From NCBI RefSeq assembly GCF_016597785.1, contig NZ_JAENJG010000001.1, positions 1,054,001-1,118,000 on the forward strand: a stretch of DNA of 64,000 bases, given 5' to 3'. Made by a program: the position numbers and the translations under genes. The stretch is from Leucobacter sp. L43 (GTDB lineage Bacteria > Actinomycetota > Actinomycetes > Actinomycetales > Microbacteriaceae). Shown here piece by piece: positions 1-6,764 of the stretch; the stretch's first letter is position 1; each line of letters opens with the position of its first letter. Under the pieces are notes generated by a model. It did not search any database. It was not told where the DNA came from and was given only the letters and a program-made list of their open reading frames with translations.

Positions 1-37
1 GAGCCCCGTGCCGCCGCCCCGCGCCGGAGCATCGACC

Positions 38-985
38 TTAGAAGGACTGGCCGTCGAGCCACTCCTTCGCGATGTCGGCAGCCGAACGCTCATCGTTCAC
101 GCTCTGCCCGTTGAGCTCGACGAGGTCCTCCGGGCTCAGCGCCGCGTCGACCTCGTTGATCACGCTCTCGGCCTGATCATCGATCTTCTCGCTCGCGATC
201 GGCACGACATGCGAGGCGAGGAAGATGCCCTTCGTGTCTTCGAGGGTGACGAGGTCGTTCGCGGCGAGCGACGGATCCGCGGAGTAGATGTTCGCGAACT
301 GGATCGCGCCGTCCTTGAGGGCCTTCACCGTCAGCGGCCCACCGCTGTCCTCGATCGGCGTGAACTGCACGCCTTCGATGCCGTAGGTCTCGGCGAGCCC
401 GGCCGGACCGTACGGCCGCGTCTCGGCCTCCGAGTTGGAGCCGAACGTCAGCGGGTCGGTGACGTTCCCCAGGTCCTCGACCGTCTCGAGATCCCACTTC
501 TCTGCGAACTCGCGAGTCACGACGTACGTGTCCTGATCCGTGGCGGGAGACTGCTCGAGCACGCGCAGACCCTCTGGCATGGCTTCCACCAGCGCGTCGT
601 AGACCTCGTCCGATACGCGCTCCGGCGCGTCGGCCTCGAAGTACTGGAGCAGGTTTCCGCTGTACTCGGGGAACAGGTCGATCTTGCCGCTCTCGATCTC
701 GGGCAGGTAGACCTCGCGCTGCCCGATGCGGAACTGCCGATCGACGTCGAACCCGTCGGCTTCGAGCGCCTGTGCGTAGATCTCAGCGATGATCTCATTG
801 GAGTAGTAGTCCTGCGAGCCGACGACGATCGTGCCGCCCTCGGCGGAAGCGGTGTCGCCTGCACCCCCGTCCTCGGAGAGCGGGTCGCTGCTCGAGCAGC
901 CGGTGAGTGCCGCGGTGAGCGCGATGGCTCCTGCGGCGAAGGCGGCGCCCCATCGGGCGGAGCGCAGTGCGGGTCGACGTTGCAT
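38..985 (-). CDS. Osmoprotectant (glycine betaine/choline type) ABC transporter substrate-binding lipoprotein
   Basis: Protein of 315 aa. The N-terminus has two arginine-rich positive turns, a hydrophobic stretch and a lipobox ending LTGC with Cys30, so it should be lipid-anchored outside the membrane. The rest matches the OpuAC/OpuCC-type fold that binds quaternary amines. It is the last gene of a leftward operon with two permeases and an ATPase, starting 55 nt after the upstream permease stops. An SD-like GAGAGGA precedes the ATG. The exact substrate (glycine betaine, choline, carnitine or proline betaine) cannot be read from the sequence; family call is firm. Confidence 0.93.
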   Translation of the reverse strand: MQRRPALRSARWGAAFAAGAIALTAALTGCSSSDPLSEDGGAGDTASAEGGTIVVGSQDYYSNEIIAEIYAQALEADGFDVDRQFRIGQREVYLPEIESGKIDLFPEYSGNLLQYFEADAPERVSDEVYDALVEAMPEGLRVLEQSPATDQDTYVVTREFAEKWDLETVEDLGNVTDPLTFGSNSEAETRPYGPAGLAETYGIEGVQFTPIEDSGGPLTVKALKDGAIQFANIYSADPSLAANDLVTLEDTKGIFLASHVVPIASEKIDDQAESVINEVDAALSPEDLVELNGQSVNDERSAADIAKEWLDGQSF

Positions 986-1040
986 GGTCGGTTCCTCTCG
1001 GTCGGGAGTGCGTTCGGTGGGGTGGGGAGTCGTGGGCGGG

Positions 1041-1718
1041 TCAGCCCGTGGCTTCGGGCACGCGTGCGATCCGGCGACTCGCCATGCGCTGGAACAGCGC
1101 CAGCAGAATCTCGAGCAGGAGCGTCAACGCGATGACGAGGAGCGCACCGGCGAGCATGAGCCCGTAGTCCCGCGACTTCAGCCCGGAGAACAGATACCGG
1201 CCGAGGCCGACGTCGGAGGTGTACGCGGCGAGCGTCGCCGTCGACACCACCTGCAGGGTCGCGGCGCGCACGCCGCCGATCATCACGGGCAGCGCGAGCG
1301 GGAGCTCGACCCGCAGCAGCACCTGCACCGGGCTGAACCCCACGGCTTTCGCGGCTGACGGGATCGATGGCTCGATCGCGCTCACTCCCGCGTACGCCCC
1401 GGCCAGCAGGGACGGGATTGCGAGCACGATCAGCGCGAGCACGGGCGCGGTGATGCCGATCCCGAGCGCGAGGCCGAACAGGGTGAGCACGCCGAGCGTC
1501 GGCAGCGCGCGCGCGGCGCCCGCGAGTGCTCCGACGGCGCCGGCCCCGCGACGGGTGTGCCCGATGACGGCGCCGAGCGGGAGCGCGATGATACTCGCGA
1601 GCAGGAGCGCTCCGAGGGCGAGGGCGAGGTGCTGCAGCAGTCGCGCGGGGATGCCCCCGTTTCCGCTCCAGTTCGCGGGGTCGGTCAGCCAGGCGATGGC
1701 GTCGGCGAAGAGGTTCAC
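1041..1718 (-). CDS. Osmoprotectant ABC transporter permease (OpuCB/OpuCD type)
   Basis: Protein of 225 aa, an integral membrane permease with about five to six hydrophobic segments and the EAA-type loop typical of binding-protein-dependent importers (around the GFSPVQVLLRVELPLALP stretch). It overlaps the preceding permease by 4 nt (ATGA type, 1715-1718), so translation is coupled. With its partner permease it forms the membrane channel of the importer; the two differ in sequence, so this is a heterodimeric OpuC-like system rather than a homodimeric one. Confidence 0.92.
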   Translation of the reverse strand: MNLFADAIAWLTDPANWSGNGGIPARLLQHLALALGALLLASIIALPLGAVIGHTRRGAGAVGALAGAARALPTLGVLTLFGLALGIGITAPVLALIVLAIPSLLAGAYAGVSAIEPSIPSAAKAVGFSPVQVLLRVELPLALPVMIGGVRAATLQVVSTATLAAYTSDVGLGRYLFSGLKSRDYGLMLAGALLVIALTLLLEILLALFQRMASRRIARVPEATG

Positions 1719-2410
1719 GCGCGCTCCCCCGCCTCTGCCGCGGCAGCCGGACGGTGCCGATCAGCCGAGCGCTGCGATACCCGGCGGGTCCACGGCGTCA
1801 AGGCCCGACCGATCGCGAGCACCACGACGTCGAGCAGCAGCGCGAGCAGCACGGTCGCGATGACGCCCGTCCAGATCTCGGCGAAGATGCCGCGCTGAAA
1901 CCCGTCGGTCAGCAGGGTGCCCAGGCTCTGCACCCCGATGAGCGCACCGAGCGTGACGAGACTGATCGTCGACACCGACACCACGCGGATGCCTGAGATC
2001 AGCACGGGTACCGCGAGCGGCAGATCGACCCGCCAGAACAGCCCGCGAGGCGCGAACCCGATCGCCAGCGCAGCGTCGCGGAGCTGGCCGTCGACCGAGG
2101 CGAATGCGTCGCACGCCGTGCGCACGAGCAGAGCGACGCCGTACACGCTCAGAGCGGCGACCATCGTCTGCCACGAGCGCAGCGAAGTGCCGATGACCGC
2201 CGGGATGATGATGAGCAGGGGAAGCGCGGGAATGGCGTACGCGAGGGAGGCGACCGAGAGCAACGGGCCGCCGAGCCGTGGCTTGCGGAACGCCAGGCGC
2301 CCGATCGGCACCGCGATGATCACGCTGATGAGGATCGCCGGAACACTCAGCAGGAGGTGCTTGACGGCGAGTTCGAGCACGAACTCCCAGTTCGCAATCG
2401 GCCAGTTCAC
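1715..2410 (-). CDS. Osmoprotectant ABC transporter permease (second subunit)
   Basis: Protein of 231 aa with several membrane segments and an EAA loop (GFAPRGLFWRVDLPLAVPVL). It overlaps the ATPase gene by 4 nt (2407-2410) and the next permease by 4 nt, placing all three in one coupled transcript. It pairs with the 225-aa permease to form the translocation pore. Family membership in the BPD_transp_1 group of quaternary amine importers follows from the sequence and the gene order. Confidence 0.92.
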   Translation of the reverse strand: MNWPIANWEFVLELAVKHLLLSVPAILISVIIAVPIGRLAFRKPRLGGPLLSVASLAYAIPALPLLIIIPAVIGTSLRSWQTMVAALSVYGVALLVRTACDAFASVDGQLRDAALAIGFAPRGLFWRVDLPLAVPVLISGIRVVSVSTISLVTLGALIGVQSLGTLLTDGFQRGIFAEIWTGVIATVLLALLLDVVVLAIGRALTPWTRRVSQRSADRHRPAAAAEAGERA

Positions 2411-3219
2411 GGTTCGAGCACTCCGACGGGACGACCGGTCGCGTCGACGGCGAGGCGCTGGCCGCCGTCCTCGACGATGTGCAGGCGGCGCTCGCCGCGG
2501 TCAGCGCCCACGAAATCGCGCACGAAGTCGTTCGCCGGGCTGCCGAGAATCTCGGCGGGGGTGCCGCGCTGCGCGATCCGGCCGCCGGCTTCGAGCACGA
2601 CGACCTCGTCTCCGAGCAAGAACGCTTCGTCCACATCATGCGTGACGAAGAGGATGGTCTTGCCCAGCTCGGCCTGCAGTCTCAGCAGTTCTTGCTGCAG
2701 CTCGCGACGCACGATCGGGTCGACAGCCCCGAACGGCTCGTCCATGAGCAGGATATTCGGATCGGAGGCCAGTGCGCGGGCGACGCCGACGCGCTGCTGC
2801 TGGCCGCCGGAGAGCTGCGCCGGGTATCGCTCGGCGAGCGCCGGATCCAGCCCGACTCGTTCGAGGAGCGCACCCGCAGCCCGTCGCGCTTCGCGGCGCG
2901 AGGTCCCGGTGAGCACGGGCACCGTCGCGACGTTGTCGGCGACGGTGCGATGCGGTAGCAGGCCGCCCTGCTGCAGTACGTACCCGATGGAGCGCCGCAG
3001 ATCGACGGCGTTGCGATCGCGCACGTCTTCACCGTCGATGAGCACCCGGCCGGAGGTCGGTTCGACCATCCGGTTGACCATGCGCATGAGCGTGGTCTTG
3101 CCCGATCCGGAGGAACCGACCAGCACCACCGCGCGATGCGACGGGACGGTGCACGAGAACTCGTGGACAGCGGTCGCACCGCCTGGGAACACCTTCGAAA
3201 CCCGTTCGAACTCGATCAC
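2407..3219 (-). CDS. Osmoprotectant ABC transporter ATP-binding protein
   Basis: Protein of 270 aa and first gene of the importer operon. Walker A GSSGSGKT lies at residues 35-42, the signature LSGGQQQ at 136-142 and Walker B LLMDEP at 157-162. It resembles OpuCA/ProV but stops after a short tail: there is no pair of CBS domains, so the ionic-strength or c-di-AMP sensing attached to many homologues is absent here. The start is GTG with a strong SD AGGGGG. It begins 152 nt downstream of ectB on the same strand. Confidence 0.93.
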   Translation of the reverse strand: MIEFERVSKVFPGGATAVHEFSCTVPSHRAVVLVGSSGSGKTTLMRMVNRMVEPTSGRVLIDGEDVRDRNAVDLRRSIGYVLQQGGLLPHRTVADNVATVPVLTGTSRREARRAAGALLERVGLDPALAERYPAQLSGGQQQRVGVARALASDPNILLMDEPFGAVDPIVRRELQQELLRLQAELGKTILFVTHDVDEAFLLGDEVVVLEAGGRIAQRGTPAEILGSPANDFVRDFVGADRGERRLHIVEDGGQRLAVDATGRPVGVLEP

Positions 3220-3270
3220 GTGGCCCCCTCGGTGCTCGCGCCGAAGGCGGCGCCGTGATTAAACCCTAGT

Positions 3271-3286
3271 CCTCCAGGGGTGGAGG
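3271..3286 (-). terminator. Small hairpin between ectB and the ABC importer
   Basis: CCTCCA and TGGAGG form a 6-bp perfect stem with a 4-nt loop, placed 85 nt after the ectB stop and 52 nt before the ATPase start. There is no U tract, so termination is only a possibility; it could equally be a minor leader structure of the importer operon. Confidence 0.25.
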
Positions 3287-3371
3287 TGTACAAGCCCTTG
3301 TGATCGAATCGTGCTCTCCGTTATGCGCCCCGACGGCCTGCGCCTGGAGCGAGTCCAGTGCTCGTCCCGCT

Positions 3372-4637
3372 TCAGACCGCGAGGGCCGCGACGAGCGCTT
3401 CGCGCACCCGGGCGATGCCGCGGTCGAGCTCCTCCGCGGTGATGGTGAGCGCCGGCAGGAACTTGAGCACCTCGTCTCGGGCACCGGACGTCTCGATGAC
3501 CACGCCCCGAGCGAACGCCTCCTGGGAGACGGCACCGGCGAGCTGAGGTCGAGACGGCGACGCGAGCCCGTACATCAGCCCGCGGCCGCGCACGGTGAAC
3601 TCGGCGGCCGGGAATTCCTCGGCGATGCGTTCCAGCGCTGCGCGCAGTTGCGTCTCGCGCTCGGCGATCGCATCGGTGAAGGCGGTGTCGGCCCAGTACG
3701 TTTCCAGAGCAACGCGTGCAGAGACGAAGGCGAGATTGTTCCCGCGGAACGTGCCAGTGTGGGCGCCCGGCTTCCAGACGTCGATCTCCGGCCGCATCAG
3801 CAGGATCGCCATCGGCAGGCCCGACGCCGAGATCGACTTCGACACGGTGACGAGGTCGGGCACGATGCCCGCCTGCTCGAAGCTGAAGAACGCACCGCTG
3901 CGCCCCACACCCGACTGGATGTCGTCGACGATGAGCAGAATGCTGCGCTCCTCGGTGATCGCGCGGAGACGCTGCAACCACTCGGCACGTGCGACGTTGA
4001 TGCCGCCCTCCCCCTGAATGGTCTCGACGATCACCGCAGCGGGGAGGTCGAGACCCGACCCCGGATCGTCGAGCATGCGCTCGAGCAGGTCGAGGGTGTC
4101 GATGCCGCCGCCCAGGTACCCGTCGTACGGCAGTCGTGCGACGTCGCCGAGCGAGACACCGCCCGCTGCACGGTACTTCTCGTTCCCGGTGGCGGCGAGC
4201 GCACCGAGGCTGAGGCCGTGGAAGCCGTTGGTGAAGGCCACCACATTCTGTCGCCCGGTCGCCTGGCGCGCGAGCTTCAGCGCTGATTCCACCGCGTTCG
4301 CCCCCGTCGGGCCGGTGAACTGGATCTTGTAGTCGAGGCCGCGCGGTGCGAGCACCAGACGCTGGAACGCTTCGATGAAGTCGCGTTTGGCGGATGTCGC
4401 CATATCGAGGCCGTGGATGATCCCACCGCTCTGCAGGTACTCGACCAGCGCACGCGTGAACGCCGGATTGTTGTGCCCGTAGTTGACGACGCCCGCGCCG
4501 CTGAAGAAGTCGAGGTACTCGCGGCCGTCTTCTGCGGTGAGCACCGAACCCTGCGCGCGTTCGAAGACGACGGGGAATGAACGAATGTACCCGCGCACCT
4601 CGGACTCGTACTGATCGAACACTGCAAGGTCGCTCAT
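3372..4637 (-). CDS. ectB: L-2,4-diaminobutyrate--2-oxoglutarate aminotransferase (orphan EctB)
   Basis: PLP-dependent class III aminotransferase of 421 aa, the usual EctB length, making L-2,4-diaminobutyrate from aspartate semialdehyde and glutamate. Visible hallmarks are the EctB-type N-terminus (RSFPVVF, then FFSGAGVVNYGHNNP around 45-58), IVDDIQSG near 236-243 and the PLP lysine K267 in VSKSIS. The start is chosen at the first Met that gives family length; a longer frame upstream is without family similarity. ectA and ectC are not adjacent: the next genes are an osmoprotectant importer and a divergent AI-2E protein. The role may be ectoine precursor supply if ectA and ectC are elsewhere, or diaminobutyrate for peptidoglycan. 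Confidence 0.88.
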   Translation of the reverse strand: MSDLAVFDQYESEVRGYIRSFPVVFERAQGSVLTAEDGREYLDFFSGAGVVNYGHNNPAFTRALVEYLQSGGIIHGLDMATSAKRDFIEAFQRLVLAPRGLDYKIQFTGPTGANAVESALKLARQATGRQNVVAFTNGFHGLSLGALAATGNEKYRAAGGVSLGDVARLPYDGYLGGGIDTLDLLERMLDDPGSGLDLPAAVIVETIQGEGGINVARAEWLQRLRAITEERSILLIVDDIQSGVGRSGAFFSFEQAGIVPDLVTVSKSISASGLPMAILLMRPEIDVWKPGAHTGTFRGNNLAFVSARVALETYWADTAFTDAIAERETQLRAALERIAEEFPAAEFTVRGRGLMYGLASPSRPQLAGAVSQEAFARGVVIETSGARDEVLKFLPALTITAEELDRGIARVREALVAALAV

Positions 4638-5111
4638 GGATCCAGCTCTCTCTCTTCTACCTTCGCGATGCGCGGGGGTACCGCGCCGGCCTCGATCCGG
4701 CGCGGGGTGAAGCGCCGATCTCTTCCTACCGAGGATAGGCGGTTTCCCGAGCTCTGCGGGCCAGGCGGGCGGCGAGAGGTACGAACCTCTGAAATGAGTG
4801 GAGGATTGGCCGCGTCTTCGCGTACGGGCGTGAACCGAGGTTCTCGAGCGGCCAATCCTCCAGCGAGGTGCAGGACACCTCGGCAGCTGCATGCTCCCAG
4901 TCGCTAGGGGGGGGGTGGGTGGTCCTGCGAGCATGTGCTGCACTGCAATACTCGCTCGCCGGTGCTCTCATGAGACGCCAGTGCCGGCACAACCCGGAGC
5001 GCAGGCCTGCTTTGCAGTATCCGGAGCGGTGGGCTCCGCATTCGTCGAGTCCTTCGACAGCATCCGCCTGGCGTGCCTGCGCATCGTCCGTGTCGCGGGT
5101 TATCATGCAGA
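4638..5111. other. Divergent intergenic region with a 15-bp perfect inverted repeat
   Basis: About 470 bp without a convincing gene, between divergent ectB and the AI-2E family gene. It holds a perfect 15-bp inverted repeat (4799-4813 and 4848-4862, 34-nt spacer), a smaller hairpin at 4775-4790 (AGAGGT/ACCTCT), a G-rich run at 4907-4922 and a CGGAGC/GCTCCG hairpin near 5022-5038. The short open frames here have no family resemblance and look like chance frames in GC-rich DNA. Confidence 0.6.
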
Positions 5112-6227
5112 ATGCTCTCATCCGGCTCGGGCAACGACGATGCGGTCCCCGCTCGTGCGACGCTGTCTGAGCGAGTGCAGCGTCTGGGGACGTTCAGTTG
5201 GGCGGCCCTCGGCGCGATCCTCCTCGCCCTCGCGATCGCGTGCGGAATCAGTGCACTCAGCGGCATTCTGGCGCCGCTGCTGATCGCGGTGGTCCTCGGC
5301 GCAGTCTTCGAACCCATGATGGTCGCGTTGCGGCGTCTTCGGCTCCCGGCTTCTGCGGCCGCTGCCATCACCCTTCTGGCCGCCGTCACCGTCGCTGTGG
5401 GCCTCGGCTTCGTGATCTTCCTCGGCTTCACCCAGCAGCTGCCCGAGATCTCTCAGCAGCTGTGGGAGAGCTGGCGTCGTCTCCTTGCGACCCTGAGATC
5501 GTCCGGTCTCGACGTCTCGTGGATGAACCAGGTGCGCGAGTCGACGAATCACTCCTTGCCGCAGCTCGGGTTCGGACTGCTCGGAGCGTTCACGAGCGCG
5601 TTCTACGGTTTGGTCACCTTCGTCGTGAGCACGTTCCTCGCCCTGTTCTTCCTGTTCTTCACGTTGCGCGACAGCAGCGTGTTCCCCGCGTGGCTTGCAC
5701 GGCGGACGGGCGTTCGGGAACGCATCGTGATCGAACTCGACGGCATCACACGCCGTTCGCTCCGTCAGTATTTCAAGGGCGTGGCGGTCACCGCTCTCAT
5801 CACCGCCCCGATCCTCATCGTGCCGTTGCTCCTGCTCAGAGTGCCGCTGCTCGTACCCATCACCATCCTGTACTTTGCACTCTCCTTCATCCCGTACATC
5901 GGAGCCTGGATCACCGGCGCGTTCGCCGTGCTGGTGGCGTTCGGATCGGGTGGCGCGTTCGCCGCGCTGATCGTCGGAGCGAGCCTCATGGTCTCCAACG
6001 GCACTGTCCAGAGCATCGTGAGTTCGTGGGCTCTCGGCGCGACGTTGCGGCTCCACCCCGCAGCGGTGCTGCTCGCCACGCTCGTCGGGGGCACCGTCGC
6101 CGGTGTCCTCGGAATGGTGCTCGGGCCTCCGCTGATCGCGATTGCGCGGCAGGCGCAGGGAATCGGCCGGGCTCCACGCGCGAACGGGCGGGGAAGGGAC
6201 GGCGATCCGGGGCCCGCGCCGTCCTGA
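5112..6227 (+). CDS. AI-2E family transporter (TqsA/PerM-like membrane protein)
   Basis: Protein of 371 aa with the PF01594 layout: a pair of hydrophobic segments near the N-terminus (SGILAPLLIAVVLGAVFEP), a central polar domain, and a C-terminal cluster of helices with the typical YFKGVAVTALI and IPYIGAWITGAFAVLVAFGSGG stretches. The family name reflects E. coli TqsA; most members have no proven autoinducer role. Start chosen at ATG 5112, where TATCAT stands 5 nt upstream, suggesting a leaderless transcript; an alternative start 39 nt earlier is less likely. Confidence 0.85.
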   Translation: MLSSGSGNDDAVPARATLSERVQRLGTFSWAALGAILLALAIACGISALSGILAPLLIAVVLGAVFEPMMVALRRLRLPASAAAAITLLAAVTVAVGLGFVIFLGFTQQLPEISQQLWESWRRLLATLRSSGLDVSWMNQVRESTNHSLPQLGFGLLGAFTSAFYGLVTFVVSTFLALFFLFFTLRDSSVFPAWLARRTGVRERIVIELDGITRRSLRQYFKGVAVTALITAPILIVPLLLLRVPLLVPITILYFALSFIPYIGAWITGAFAVLVAFGSGGAFAALIVGASLMVSNGTVQSIVSSWALGATLRLHPAAVLLATLVGGTVAGVLGMVLGPPLIAIARQAQGIGRAPRANGRGRDGDPGPAPS

Positions 6228-6372
6228 TGCAAGCGCAGCACGCAGCGATCGCGCCCTCCCCTGGGTTGTCAAGGGGTGCTGGAAAATGTCCGACTGCGTT
6301 TGACTGAGACGACTTGGGCATTTCTTGTCAGGGGACCTTCCTCCGCTACCTGAGGTGAATTCAGGAGCTGGT

Positions 6373-6726
6373 ATGGGATCGATACGCTACGACGGACTCA
6401 CGACCCACTTCGAGGATCGACTCCTCTCCCACCTGCAGATCGTCATCGTGCAGAAACTCATGCGCGAAGAGTCTTTCCTCATGTCGTGGAAGGACAACGC
6501 GAACGCCGGGGACGGGCGGAGTTCGATCTGGCTCTCGCCGGACGTCTCCATCACGTTCAAGTTCTTGGGAAGTCGAGTTCCCGAAATCAACACGGACTGG
6601 CTCCTGCGCCTCGGTGAATCCGCCAATGCCACCACGGGTCTCCTCGTGACCAAGGAGGATGGCTCGCTCGCGGAAGCGGAAGCGGAGGGGAACCAGTACC
6701 CGGGGAACCTGCGCGAGCATCGGTAG
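6373..6726 (+). CDS. DUF7882-type small protein, paralogue 1
   Basis: Protein of 117 aa. It begins MGSIRYDG, followed by FEDRLLSHLQIVIVQKLMREESFLMSW, a serine-rich IWLSP strand and a GLLVTKED segment. The same order of motifs occurs in the protein at 24366-24695. I recognise this as a small family common in Microbacteriaceae (DUF7882), sometimes mislabelled as a DNA ligase; it is much too small for one. Function unknown. Start chosen at ATG 6373 because AGGAG lies 8 nt upstream; an in-frame upstream start lacks this. Its own C-terminus is acidic and variable. Confidence 0.75.
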   Translation: MGSIRYDGLTTHFEDRLLSHLQIVIVQKLMREESFLMSWKDNANAGDGRSSIWLSPDVSITFKFLGSRVPEINTDWLLRLGESANATTGLLVTKEDGSLAEAEAEGNQYPGNLREHR

Positions 6727-6764
6727 GCACTCACGGGGCGGCGGTGCCGCGTCGGTGGGACCCG

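Noticed and set aside
3372..5111. Complete ectABC(D) ectoine operon
   Set aside because: Only ectB is present; neither side shows an acetyltransferase (EctA) or ectoine synthase (EctC).
5118..6272. 384-codon minus-strand frame opposite the AI-2E gene
   Set aside because: Opposite a membrane protein whose helices are clear on the plus strand; the antisense frame is a charged low-complexity shadow.
6373..6726. ATP-dependent DNA ligase, a label sometimes given to this family
   Set aside because: The protein is 117 aa with no nucleotidyltransferase lysine motif; the label cannot be supported.
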